In this document: one piece after another, positions 23,628 to 31,455 of the stretch
How the letters are laid out: each line of letters begins with the position of its first letter
How positions within the stretch are numbered: the stretch's first letter is position 1
Assembly: GCF_002531825.1 (NCBI RefSeq)
Contig: NZ_NWSX01000058.1
Span: 1-36,732, forward strand
DNA length: 36,732 nucleotides
DNA from: Rhizobium sp. J15
GTDB lineage: Bacteria > Pseudomonadota > Alphaproteobacteria > Rhizobiales > Rhizobiaceae
Reading direction: 5' to 3'
The notes under the pieces: generated by a model
The model's database searches: none
The model's input: only the letters and a program-made list of their open reading frames with translations
Told to the model about the DNA's origin: nothing
Translations under genes and position numbers: made by a program

Positions 23628-24302
23628 TCAGCCGCCAAGAGCGATCGCTATCGCGACCAGAAGCAATCCGAGACACGTCATCGTCATGCCTGCGTAAAAG
23701 GGTCTGCCTCCCGAAAAGGCCGCCCACGCATAGCCAGTCACAAATAGCAGCATGATGAGAAACAGGTTGCTGGCTCTCAGGGCAAGGTCGGCATTGTCGA
23801 TCAGAAGAAAAGGGGCAACGGCCGGGATGGAGGTCGCCGAAACCAGGAGGAAGACGGCGATTCCGGCAAGCAGATCGCCTTTTGCGAGCGACACCTTCAC
23901 AGGGTCTGCCCGGCCTGCGAGCGTCAGCAGCGATCGATAGAGAGCGTCCGTATCGGCCGCCTCGGCAGCGAAGGGTGCTTTTTCAATCGGGAATTCACGC
24001 GCAAGCGCGGTGAGCGCCGCAGATTCGCTTCTGGCGGCTTTGATTTGCCGAAAAAGCCGCAGCCGCCTGCTCTTGTAAAACGTCGTACCCAGGATGAACA
24101 AGACGGCGTCAATGATCCCCCAGGCCACATTGCATCCGATTGTGGCGACGACCAGCTCCCGGACATCTAATCCTTCTTCTTCAAAAACAAGCCGCGAACC
24201 AACCGTCAGAGTCAGGGCCATAATCAAGCCGAAAAGGACTTCGCCGAGCGCATCGCCGGGATCGATGATGGTGGTGATACGGCCAGTCGGGTTCGAAGTC
24301 AT
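23628..24302 (-). CDS. VIT-like integral membrane protein of unknown function
   Basis: The start at 24302 (MTSNPTGRITTIIDPGDALG) gives 224 residues. Two hydrophobic segments come first (GEVLFGLIMALTLTVG and ATIGCNVAWGIIDAVLFILG), then a soluble stretch of about 70 residues with a basic region (KSRRLRLFRQIKAARSE), then three helices (AGIAVFLLVSATSIPAVAPF, FLIMLLFVTGYAWAAF, LGLLLVAIAIALGG). The beginning resembles proteins annotated as VIT1/CCC1-like metal transporters, but metal ligands are not evident, so transport is unproven. A perfect FNR/FixK-type box lies 170 bases upstream. Confidence 0.7.
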   Translation of the reverse strand: MTSNPTGRITTIIDPGDALGEVLFGLIMALTLTVGSRLVFEEEGLDVRELVVATIGCNVAWGIIDAVLFILGTTFYKSRRLRLFRQIKAARSESAALTALAREFPIEKAPFAAEAADTDALYRSLLTLAGRADPVKVSLAKGDLLAGIAVFLLVSATSIPAVAPFLLIDNADLALRASNLFLIMLLFVTGYAWAAFSGGRPFYAGMTMTCLGLLLVAIAIALGG

Positions 24303-24471
24303 GGACTGCTCCCCACGTGATGAAGATCTGCAGCGCCGCGGGTCTGACGCGCAAAGACGCTGTGATGCTCTGATTATTCGGCAGCCTTCGGCTCCCAATT
24401 GCTTTCGCAGCATGAAAGGGCGTGCCGGCTGACGGCCGGAAGAATTGTGATCGACGCAGCGGTCTCATTCA

Positions 24472-24485
24472 TTGATCGCGATCAA
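24472..24485. promoter_or_regulatory. Perfect FNR/FixK-type box (anaerobox)
   Basis: TTGATCGCGATCAA is a perfect 14-base palindrome that fits the FNR/FnrN/FixK consensus TTGAT-N4-ATCAA exactly. The nearest gene start it could control is the VIT-like gene on the minus strand (ATG at 24302), which would have a leader of about 130 bases if transcription begins 41 bases from the box centre. No plus-strand gene starts nearby. Binding is inferred from consensus only. Confidence 0.6.
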
Positions 24486-24574
24486 CGATCAGGATGATTG
24501 GATGCGTCGTGATCGCGGGTTTTCGATGAAGCGCGTTCTGCGGGCTCGTCTGGAGATGCGCGGTGTTGCGAATC

Positions 24575-24886
24575 TCAGGAAGGGCGCGGCATTTTCTGAT
24601 TGACGGGCGCGGCGATCACCTTCACGGCGGATTCCGCCAGCCCGTGATGGCCTTCCATATCGACGACGACATGCCAGTGGCCGCTTTCCGGGACGGCAAG
24701 CTTGACCGGCGATTTGCGCGCCACGCCGCCGATATATTTGAAATCGAGAACTTCGGTGAAGCGCTGAAAATTCGGCGCCGTCATCAGCCGAACATTGTTC
24801 ACCGCATTCAGCGACACCTCGACGATCGTCCCGGCGCGTTGTTCCTTGAGATCGTAATGGGTGAAGCGGAAGTTCGGTTTCGGCAT
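24575..24886 (-). CDS. DUF1883 domain protein
   Basis: A 103-residue protein beginning MPKPNFRFTHYDLKEQRAGT. The THYDLKEQRAGTIVEVSLN start, a central NVRLMTAPNFQRF and SGHWHVVVDMEGHHGLAESA toward the C-terminus fit DUF1883, a small predicted beta-rich domain with no established function, sometimes found next to TIR domains. No signal or membrane segment is seen. The ribosome binding site is weak. The 272 bases between it and the VIT-like gene hold the FNR-type box and otherwise nothing clear. Confidence 0.75.
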   Translation of the reverse strand: MPKPNFRFTHYDLKEQRAGTIVEVSLNAVNNVRLMTAPNFQRFTEVLDFKYIGGVARKSPVKLAVPESGHWHVVVDMEGHHGLAESAVKVIAAPVNQKMPRPS

Positions 24887-25011
24887 CGGTCTCGCGGCAT
24901 CTGAAATCTCTACAACGAGATTTTACCAGCACGCCGGTTAACGAAAAGTTGGAGCTCCGCCATTCCTCCAGTCCGCGTTTCCCGCCACGCCGAAACCAGG
25001 CGTGGAATGGC

Positions 25012-25170
25012 TCAAAGCGCGGCGTAAACGATGTAAAGTTCGACGCAGGCAAGCAGGATGCTGAAGACGATCAGCGCCCGGGCGGTGCGCTTCTCGCGCA
25101 TCTGCCGGCTGCCGCGCGTGACCCTGTGTGGGCGAAGAGGGTGGAAGGCGGAAGACATGATGTTTCGCAT
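25012..25170 (-). CDS. Small single-helix membrane protein (hypothetical)
   Basis: Starting at ATG 25170, preceded by AAAGGT about ten bases upstream, a 52-residue product is read. It has a strongly basic N-terminal half (HPLRPHRVTRGSRQMREKR) and one transmembrane segment at the C-terminus (RALIVFSILLACVELYIVY). The charge pattern suggests the N-terminus stays in the cytoplasm. I do not recognise a family. The ribosome binding site, the clear helix and the absence of any other gene in this gap support it; a second start five codons in is possible. Confidence 0.5.
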   Translation of the reverse strand: MRNIMSSAFHPLRPHRVTRGSRQMREKRTARALIVFSILLACVELYIVYAAL

Positions 25171-25353
25171 GGCATTTGACCTTTGCAGTAACCGCGAGAG
25201 TCTACTGCCGGCCGCGATAGGAAATCCATTCGAGGCGAGGGGCGAAAATATAGGAATGTCATAAAGGCGGGTGCCAGAAATTTCGATGCAGAGTGTCGGA
25301 AAACGATGACCGCCGCCGTCCTTGCGATATCGACGCACAGATGGAGCAAGGAC

Positions 25354-26301
25354 ATGTCGAAGATGACGCTGATTTCGATGATCGCAACGGCCGCTGCCTT
25401 CCTGGCTGCGCCGGATATCTCGGCCGCAGGCGGCGCTGCGCCAGTTGTCGAGGAAGACAAGGCCATTGCGCCGATCGTCAGGAAGGGAAGGGTGCCGGTC
25501 AACGGCATCGATTATTATTACGAGATCCGCGGCGAGGGCGAGCCGCTGCTGCTGCTTCACGGCGGCCTCGGGCAGATCGATATGTTCGCGCCCGTCATGC
25601 CCATTTTCACGGATCACCGCCAGGTGATCGCCGTCGATCTGCAGGGCCATGGCCGCACGCCCCTCGGCAATCGGCCGATCGAGCTTCCCGATATCGGCGC
25701 CGATCTCGCGGTCCTGGTGAAGCAGCTCGGCTACGACAAGCTTGACGTCTTCGGCTATTCCTTCGGCGGCGGTGTGGCCCTTCACATGGCGGCGAGCGCG
25801 CCTGACCAGGTGCGCCGGCTGGTGATCCTCTCGGCGCCCTATGCGCAGAACGGTTTCTTCCCGGAGATGCTGCCGCAGCAGGCGGCCGTCGGTGCCGGCA
25901 TGGCCGAGATGATGAAGGACACGCCGATGTTCCTCTCCTATAAGGCGGTGGCGCCCGACGTGTCCGAATTTCCGAAGCTGCTCGACGCCATGGGGGTGCT
26001 GATGCGCAAGCCCATCGATTACAGCGATGCCGTCGCCAAGCTCACCATGCCCGTCATGCTGATGTACGGCGATGCCGACATGATCCGCCCCGAACATATG
26101 ATCGACTTCTATCACAAGCTCGGCGGCGGCCTGCGCGACGCCGGCTGGATGCGGGAAAACATGTCGAAGAACCGTCTGGCGATCCTGCCCGATCTCACCC
26201 ATTACGAGACCTTCGCCTCGCCGTTGATGGCGACCATGGCGATGACCTTCCTCGACGGCGGCGGCAAGGCGCCGAACTGGGCCGAACAGGTCGGAAAATA
26301 G
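25354..26301 (+). CDS. Exported alpha/beta hydrolase
   Basis: The start is ATG 25354, behind CAAGGAC, giving a signal peptide (MSKMTLISMIATAAAFLAAP, DISAAGG) and 315 residues. The alpha/beta hydrolase fold shows the oxyanion motif LLLHGGLGQ (66-74), the nucleophile elbow GYSFGG with Ser136, a likely acid in LMYGDADMIRPEHM and the histidine in PDLTHYETF. It is probably an esterase or related hydrolase acting outside the cytoplasm; substrate unknown. An alternative start at 25306 would put 16 residues before the signal peptide and is less likely. Confidence 0.85.
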   Translation: MSKMTLISMIATAAAFLAAPDISAAGGAAPVVEEDKAIAPIVRKGRVPVNGIDYYYEIRGEGEPLLLLHGGLGQIDMFAPVMPIFTDHRQVIAVDLQGHGRTPLGNRPIELPDIGADLAVLVKQLGYDKLDVFGYSFGGGVALHMAASAPDQVRRLVILSAPYAQNGFFPEMLPQQAAVGAGMAEMMKDTPMFLSYKAVAPDVSEFPKLLDAMGVLMRKPIDYSDAVAKLTMPVMLMYGDADMIRPEHMIDFYHKLGGGLRDAGWMRENMSKNRLAILPDLTHYETFASPLMATMAMTFLDGGGKAPNWAEQVGK

Positions 26302-26331
26302 GCGAGCGGCCTACCGTCTTCCCCACCGTTA

Positions 26332-26387
26332 AGACATGCGCTGCCGCCCCACTTCCGAGACCGGAAGTGGGGCGGCAGCGCATGTCT
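26332..26387. terminator. Perfect 26-bp inverted repeat between convergent genes
   Basis: Bases 26332-26357 are the exact reverse complement of 26362-26387, with a 4-base loop AGAC. It starts 31 bases after the alpha/beta hydrolase stop and ends 5 bases from the SDR stop on the other strand, so it can act as a bidirectional terminator. No long T run follows on either side, and the stem is far longer than usual, so a repeat-element origin is also possible. Confidence 0.65.
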
Positions 26388-26391
26388 CTCT

Positions 26392-27243
26392 TCAGGCTGC
26401 GCTTGTTGCGTCGCTGGGAAAATCCGTCGAGAGCGCGAGCTGGCGCCAAACGGCAAGTTCCTTTTCGACACTCGCATGCTGCGCCTCGATCATCGCTACC
26501 GTATCGCTGCCGAACGGCATGCGCAGCGGCGGGTTGGCCGAGGCGACCATCGTCATGATGCCGGCGGCGAGCCTGGCCGGGTCGCCGGGTTGGGCGTGGT
26601 TGGCGTCGGCGGCGAAGTTGCGCATGTTGCCGGCCGGCGTGCCTTCGTAATCGGCGATGGAGGCCGGGCTGATCGCCAGCGAGGTGTCGGCGAGGAAATC
26701 CGTGCGGAAGAAGCCGGGCTCGACGATCGTCACCTTGATGCCAAAAGGCTCGAGTTCGGCCGCCATCGATTCCGACAGGCCTTCAACAGCGAATTTCGTC
26801 GAGCCGTAGACGCCCCAGCCGGGATAGCCGAAGTAACCGCCGATCGAGGAAAAATTGAGGATGTGGCCGGAGCGCTGGCGGCGCATATAGGGCAGTACGG
26901 CGCGTGTCACCTTCAGGAGACCGAAGACGTTCGTGGCGTAAAGTCTTTCGATCTCCTCGGCCGAGGCTTCCTCGACGGCGCCGAGCAATCCGTAGCCGGC
27001 ATTGTTGGCGAGGATGTCGATGCGGCCGAAGCGGGCAATGCCGGCGGCCGCAGCCTCCTTCGCTTGAGCCTCGTTGGTAACGTCGACGGCGACGGCGATC
27101 AGGTTCGGATGATCGCCGAACTGCTCGGTGACGGTCTTCGGGTTGCGGGCGGTGGCGATGACGGCATCGCCTGCTGCCAGGGCTTCCTTGGTCATCAGCG
27201 CGCCGAAGCCGCGGGATGCACCGGTGATGAACCAGACTTTCAT
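26392..27243 (-). CDS. Short-chain dehydrogenase/reductase
   Basis: A 283-residue classical SDR. The NAD(P)-binding motif TGASRGFG is at residues 7-14, NNAG at 80-83, and the catalytic residues are a serine in NFSSIGGY (Ser133), Tyr146 and Lys150 (YGSTK). Arg33 in ATARNP suggests preference for NADP. The C-terminal region (VEPGFFRTDFLADTSLAIS) is typical of the oxidoreductase subgroup often found next to regulators. Substrate unknown. GGAAGGAA precedes the ATG. It is divergent from the LysR gene, which may control it. Confidence 0.9.
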   Translation of the reverse strand: MKVWFITGASRGFGALMTKEALAAGDAVIATARNPKTVTEQFGDHPNLIAVAVDVTNEAQAKEAAAAGIARFGRIDILANNAGYGLLGAVEEASAEEIERLYATNVFGLLKVTRAVLPYMRRQRSGHILNFSSIGGYFGYPGWGVYGSTKFAVEGLSESMAAELEPFGIKVTIVEPGFFRTDFLADTSLAISPASIADYEGTPAGNMRNFAADANHAQPGDPARLAAGIMTMVASANPPLRMPFGSDTVAMIEAQHASVEKELAVWRQLALSTDFPSDATSAA

Positions 27244-27329
27244 GACGAATTCCTTCCGAGCTGTTTGTTTGGCGTCGCATCTCTGTGCTGACGGGGTGAA
27301 TTTGACCGAAAATCCGCTGATGTATAAGA

Positions 27330-27344
27330 TTCGTTATTATCGAA
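27330..27344. promoter_or_regulatory. Candidate LysR-type operator
   Basis: TTCG-TTATTAT-CGAA in the 124-base gap between the divergent SDR and LysR genes fits the T-N11-A inverted-repeat pattern (T27331 to A27343) of LysR-family binding sites. It lies 24 bases before the LysR start and about 90 bases before the SDR start, a usual position for autoregulation and activation of the divergent gene. Confidence 0.4.
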
Positions 27345-27367
27345 ACTATGATGAGCGAAATTCAGTA

Positions 27368-28255
27368 ATGCGCGCCACAGACCTATCCGAACTCGCAGCC
27401 TTCGCGGCTGTTGCGCGGCATAAGAGCTTCCGAAAGGCAGGCGAGGAGCGGGGCGTGACCGCCTCTGCCGTCAGCCACGCCGTTCTCAATCTGGAAGACA
27501 GGATCGGCATCCGCCTGCTCAACCGCACGACGCGCAGCGTTTCGCTGACGGAGGCCGGCGAACTCCTGATCTCGCATCTCGATCCGGCCTTTGGTGGGAT
27601 GGTGGCTGCGCTCGATGCGCTGAACCGCTACCGCGACACGCCCTTCGGCAAGGTGAGGATCAACGTGCCGACTTCGATCGGCCCTTTCGTCATCGGCCAT
27701 GTCATCGGTCCGCTGCTCAAAAGGAACCCCAATCTGCAGCTGGAAATCAACGCGACCGACAGGCTGGTCGATATCGTCGAGGAAGGCTTCGATGCCGGCA
27801 TCCGTTTCGGCGAACGGATCACGGAGGGCATGATCGCGCTGCGCATCAAGCCGCGCATTCGCCTGGTCGTCGTCGGCTCGCCAGCCTATTTCGAGGCCCG
27901 CCCGAAGCCGGAAACGCCGCACGACCTCAAGCGCCATCTCTGTATCCAGAACATGTTTCCATCAGGCGCCCGTTATGCCTGGGAATTCGAGAAGGATGGC
28001 CAGACGGTGAGCTTTCAGCCGACCGGGCCGCTATCGCTCGACGATCACGAGCTGATGCTGCAGGCAGCGCTTGGTGGCGTCGGCCTTGCTTATATCTGGG
28101 AGCCGCGCGCGGAGAAGGCGATTGCCCGCGGCGAGCTGATCCAGGTGCTGGACGACTGGTGCCAGCTGGAGGAACCACTCTATCTCTACTATCCGAGCCG
28201 CCGCCACATGTCGGCGGGCTTCCGCGCCGTTATCGACGCGATGAGAGCGGAGTAA
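27368..28255 (+). CDS. LysR-family transcriptional regulator
   Basis: Starting at ATG 27368 (MRATDLSELAAFAAVARHKS), the product has 295 residues. The winged helix-turn-helix is at about residues 5-62 (FRKAGEERGVTASAVSHAVL is the recognition region, then LEDRIGIRLLNRTTRSVSLT). The rest is the effector-binding domain (INVPTSIGPFVIGHVIGPLL onward), similar to the CrgA/DsdC-like subgroup. The effector is unknown. The neighbouring divergent SDR is the likely target. The frame is open upstream to 27128, but that part overlaps the SDR. Confidence 0.92.
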   Translation: MRATDLSELAAFAAVARHKSFRKAGEERGVTASAVSHAVLNLEDRIGIRLLNRTTRSVSLTEAGELLISHLDPAFGGMVAALDALNRYRDTPFGKVRINVPTSIGPFVIGHVIGPLLKRNPNLQLEINATDRLVDIVEEGFDAGIRFGERITEGMIALRIKPRIRLVVVGSPAYFEARPKPETPHDLKRHLCIQNMFPSGARYAWEFEKDGQTVSFQPTGPLSLDDHELMLQAALGGVGLAYIWEPRAEKAIARGELIQVLDDWCQLEEPLYLYYPSRRHMSAGFRAVIDAMRAE

Positions 28256-28267
28256 AGAAGCCAAATC

Positions 28268-28831
28268 CTATCCGCGCAGGCCGGCGATCGTCCGAAGCGC
28301 TTCAAAATAGACCGCGAGGTCGCGGGCAGGATCTGATGGGAGCTTGGCCGCACGAAACACCTTGCCTCCGGTCGCCTCGATCCCTCCGTCGATCATCAGG
28401 TTATCGGCCATGCCGTGATTTTCGATCGCGATGCCGTCCGGTCCGCGCGGCCGCCCGCTCGTCTCATCGATCTCACGCCCCGCATACCAGATCGAACGAA
28501 CACGCAGACCATAATCGTCGGGATGATTGGTATAGGCGAAAACTGCCTTTCCCAGCGCAATCATGAAGCCGATCTCGTAGACCGTGCCTGGATCGGCGCT
28601 GACGCCTCGAAAGGGCGTGATGTTGGCCAGGCAGATATCGGCCCGGCGCATGGCGTCTTCGTTGCGCGCGTAGATCTCCGCGGCCGTCCGCTTCACCGGC
28701 GTCTGGTTTTCGTCGCTGCCGGGGCCGGTCGGCTCGAAGCCGAACTGGCGCGCCAGGCGGCGTTTTTCGGCCATGATGGGCATGGCATCCGGAAGGAAGA
28801 CTTCCGGCCCGGCAAGATAAATGGTGGTCAT
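28268..28831 (-). CDS. Nucleoside 2-deoxyribosyltransferase-like protein
   Basis: The start is set at ATG 28831 (MTTIYLAGPEVFLPDAMPIM), because AAGGA lies seven bases upstream, giving 187 residues. Family landmarks are YLAGPEVF, the region AEIYARNEDAMRRADICLAN, and RGVSADPGTVYEIGFMIALG with the probable catalytic Glu in VYEIG. These enzymes swap bases between deoxynucleosides or hydrolyse nucleotides, in purine and pyrimidine salvage. An in-frame ATG four codons upstream is less likely. It converges with the LysR gene, 12 bases apart. Confidence 0.87.
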   Translation of the reverse strand: MTTIYLAGPEVFLPDAMPIMAEKRRLARQFGFEPTGPGSDENQTPVKRTAAEIYARNEDAMRRADICLANITPFRGVSADPGTVYEIGFMIALGKAVFAYTNHPDDYGLRVRSIWYAGREIDETSGRPRGPDGIAIENHGMADNLMIDGGIEATGGKVFRAAKLPSDPARDLAVYFEALRTIAGLRG

Positions 28832-29066
28832 GATATCCTTCATTCACAGGCGAGACGACGCGCCGGCTGGTGCCGGGCACAAAACCCATTTCCGACGGAA
28901 ACACGCCAAATGGCAAGCCGTGCCGGCGGGCGTGGTGCAATTTTTCGGGAAACCGCCGCGATGCGCGTGCAGCGAAAAAGGTTGAGGCTTGCGCCCACCT
29001 CCCTTTTGACTCCTGTCGGCGAACCGGCCAAAGATGCGCCATGGCCAGCATCGTCGGGAGAAGTTG

Positions 29067-30110
29067 ATGAACGGTCGGAATTTGCCAGCTGCGGATCGAA
29101 AAAAACCGAAGCGATGGGGATGTTTGCTTCCCGCCCTGGCCGCACTGATGCTGCTATCATCGGAAGCGGTCGGGCAGGACATGGAGCCGCAAAGCCAGGC
29201 CTCGCGCGAGCAGGTCGAAAAACTCGTGGGCCTGTGGAAGGAGCATTTTGCCGGCGCCGACAGCCTGCAGGAGAGGCGGACGGCTTTCAGGACGCTGATG
29301 GAGACGACGCCGGGGCCGACGCGCATCCAGCTCCGGCAGGTCGATGCCGACGGCGTCGATGCCGAGCTGATGTGGCCCGCCCGTCTTCATCACCCGATCG
29401 GCAAAAGGGCGATTCTCTATATCCATGGCGGCGGTTTCTCCAGCGGCTCCGTGCGCACGCACGGCCTGCTTGCCGGCTCGCTCGCCAAGGCTGCATCCAG
29501 CGATGTGCTGCTCATCGATTATCGGCTGATGCCCGAATATGGCTATCCCGCGCAGATCAACGACGCGCTGACGGCCTATCGCTGGCTTCTCGACAACGGC
29601 TATGACAACGGAAACGTCATCGTGGCGGGAGACGGCGCCGGCGGCAATATCGCGATCGAGATGGTGTTGCGGCAGATGAAGGCGGCAAAGCCGTTGCCGG
29701 CGGCTGTTGTGGCGCTGAGCCCGATCACCGATCTTGCCGCAACGGGCGGCTCGGTGGCATCGAATGCCGAAAGCGACCCGCTGGTCGACAAGGCCTGGCT
29801 TGAAACCTCACGCAAAGCCTATCTCGGCAGCCGGTCGCCGACCGATCCCCAGATATCGCCGCTCTATGCCGACATGAACGGCTTTCCGCCGCTCTTGCTG
29901 CAGGTCGGCTCCGGCGAAGTCCTGCTCGATGACACGCTGCGCCTCGCCGACAAGGCGCGTCAGGCGGGCGTGGATGTCACCACCGAGGTCTGGCCGGGCA
30001 TGCCGCATCAGTGGCAGCTGTTTCCCTCGCTGCTCGACGATGCCGATCAGGCAAACCAGAACATCGCAGATTTTGCGATCCGGCATTTTCAGGACAAGCC
30101 GAAGGAATAG
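29067..30110 (+). CDS. Exported HSL-family hydrolase lacking the nucleophile serine
   Basis: The start ATG 29067, behind GGAGAAG, gives 347 residues with a basic N-terminus and a signal or anchor helix (KKPKRWGCLLPALAALMLLS, 12-31). The hormone-sensitive-lipase-like fold shows HGGGF at 120-124, the family's DYRLMPE at 151-157, an acid region GSGEVLLDD (281-289) and His314 in GMPHQW. The nucleophile motif reads GDGAGG (188-193) instead of GDSAGG: codon 190 is GGC (29634-29636), one base from the serine codon AGC. It may be a non-catalytic protein, or a recent mutation or base error. Confidence 0.85.
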   Translation: MNGRNLPAADRKKPKRWGCLLPALAALMLLSSEAVGQDMEPQSQASREQVEKLVGLWKEHFAGADSLQERRTAFRTLMETTPGPTRIQLRQVDADGVDAELMWPARLHHPIGKRAILYIHGGGFSSGSVRTHGLLAGSLAKAASSDVLLIDYRLMPEYGYPAQINDALTAYRWLLDNGYDNGNVIVAGDGAGGNIAIEMVLRQMKAAKPLPAAVVALSPITDLAATGGSVASNAESDPLVDKAWLETSRKAYLGSRSPTDPQISPLYADMNGFPPLLLQVGSGEVLLDDTLRLADKARQAGVDVTTEVWPGMPHQWQLFPSLLDDADQANQNIADFAIRHFQDKPKE

Positions 30111-30142
30111 CCCGGAGGACTAAGCGCCCGGCGGGCTTCGCA

Positions 30143-30766
30143 TCATTGCGATGTGCTGCGGGACGGCGAAGGCGACAGGGGCTGCTCGACCTGCCGCCCG
30201 ACGCTCAGCGCCTTTCGTACATTCGGTTCCAGCCGCTCGACATAGGCGTGATCAGGAGCGGCGCCCAGCGCATCCAGCACTTTCGAGAAGAAACAGCGCG
30301 CCGCTGCCGCCGCCGTGACGTCGAAAATATCGGCATCGCTCAGCCCGTGTTTCTTCAGCCCGTCAATATCCTGCTGCGTGATCGACGTCGCATCACGCGC
30401 CACCTTGGCGGCAAAGGCCATGACCGCCCGTTCGCTGCCGTCGATCGGCGCCTTCTCCGTCTCGTTGACGACGGCCGTCAATCCATCGCTGGTGAAGCCT
30501 TCGCGCAGCAGCACCGAGCCGTGCGCCAGCATGCAATAGGAGGATTTCAACTCCTTGGCCGCCGCCAGAGTCACCAGTTCGTAGCGCCTGAGGCTCATAT
30601 GGCTGCGAATGCTCGAAAGCAGCGCTCCCCAATTCTCCATCACTTCGGGCCGATGACCGAAGGCGCGGTACATATTGGGCAGATAACCGTAGTTCGCTTC
30701 CGCCGAGGCGTACATCGACGTCGTCTTCTCGCTGGCGGATGCATTGGGGGTATGAATGAAAGCCAT
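30143..30766 (-). CDS. Carboxymuconolactone decarboxylase / AhpD-fold protein
   Basis: A 207-residue all-helical protein beginning MAFIHTPNASASEKTTSMYA, with the region LRRYELVTLAAAKELKSSYC (60-78) and Cys78/His82 in YCMLAHGS, typical of the peroxidase-related CMD family. The usual CxxC redox pair of AhpD is not present, only a single cysteine followed by His, so the reaction is uncertain. It may be involved in peroxide protection or in aromatic compound metabolism. GGGAGGG precedes the start. It converges with the HSL-like gene. Confidence 0.8.
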   Translation of the reverse strand: MAFIHTPNASASEKTTSMYASAEANYGYLPNMYRAFGHRPEVMENWGALLSSIRSHMSLRRYELVTLAAAKELKSSYCMLAHGSVLLREGFTSDGLTAVVNETEKAPIDGSERAVMAFAAKVARDATSITQQDIDGLKKHGLSDADIFDVTAAAAARCFFSKVLDALGAAPDHAYVERLEPNVRKALSVGRQVEQPLSPSPSRSTSQ

Positions 30767-30845
30767 GGCAGAACCCTCCCTTGATCCGTTGGGAGAATAG
30801 AGCGGAGGCTGTCGACATCAATCTGTCCCCGCCATCGCAGCTTTC

Positions 30846-31265
30846 CTAATCCGCAATCGCAGCCTTGCGCTGCCGGTAGAAGGGCAGGATATGGTGCTCG
30901 GTCAGCGGCGCCATCAGGATATCACCGGGCTCCATCGGCGAGATCCAGCGAATTTCCTCGATCTCCGCCGTTGCGCTGACCGCGCCGTCGCCGACATGCA
31001 GCAGGAAGACATCGGCGACGACGATATGATCGGGCTCGTTGGCGGCCGGCGCCTCGAACCGGCCGAGAAACTCAAGCGCTGCCGTCGTCGCAACAAGCCC
31101 GACCTCCTCGCAAAGCTCTCTTGTCAGCGCCTCTTCGGCCGTCTCCCCCGGCTCGATCTTGCCGCCGGGCTGCATGAAGGCCAGCGTGCCGCGCTTGCGC
31201 ACCAGAAGCGCAAGGCCATCGTCGCGCAGGACGAGAGCAGCCGACATGCGGATCGTTTTGGTCAT
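30846..31265 (-). CDS. Nudix hydrolase
   Basis: A 139-residue protein with a complete Nudix box at residues 35-57: Gly35, Glu41, Arg49-Glu50 and Glu53-Glu54 are in the pattern GX5EX7REUXEEXGU. The opening IRMSAALVLRDDGLALLVRK is the usual first strand. Such enzymes hydrolyse nucleoside diphosphates linked to other groups, with Mg. The exact substrate cannot be read from the sequence; size and motif fit ADP-ribose or (d)NTP hydrolases. It lies divergent from the LacI gene. Confidence 0.9.
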   Translation of the reverse strand: MTKTIRMSAALVLRDDGLALLVRKRGTLAFMQPGGKIEPGETAEEALTRELCEEVGLVATTAALEFLGRFEAPAANEPDHIVVADVFLLHVGDGAVSATAEIEEIRWISPMEPGDILMAPLTEHHILPFYRQRKAAIAD

Positions 31266-31367
31266 AAGCCGATCTGAACGGATTCGCGCAAAGACGCCAG
31301 TCAGAAATTTTGCAGACCGTTCCGAGCGTCCAGCATGCCGAAAATTCTTTCCGGCGATTTGGAAAAA

Positions 31368-31381
31368 TTAAATCGTTCCAA
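31368..31381. promoter_or_regulatory. Upstream LacI-type operator candidate
   Basis: TTAAATCGTTCCAA matches the perfect palindrome at 31465-31478 at 11 of 14 positions, with one intact half-site. The centres are 97 bp apart, about nine helical turns, a spacing that would allow DNA looping by a tetrameric LacI-family repressor. A further TTGGAA half-site lies at 31359-31364. Confidence 0.45.
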
Positions 31382-31455
31382 TATCAATATCCTGATCTCA
31401 ACAAAACGTTGGTGAATGCAAACCCCGAAAATACTGGGTGTCAGTCCGATTCCGC

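Noticed and set aside
29005..29034. TTGACT near 29005 as promoter of the HSL-like gene
   Set aside because: The hexamer at correct spacing (CAAAGA) is a poor -10, so the call would be little better than chance.
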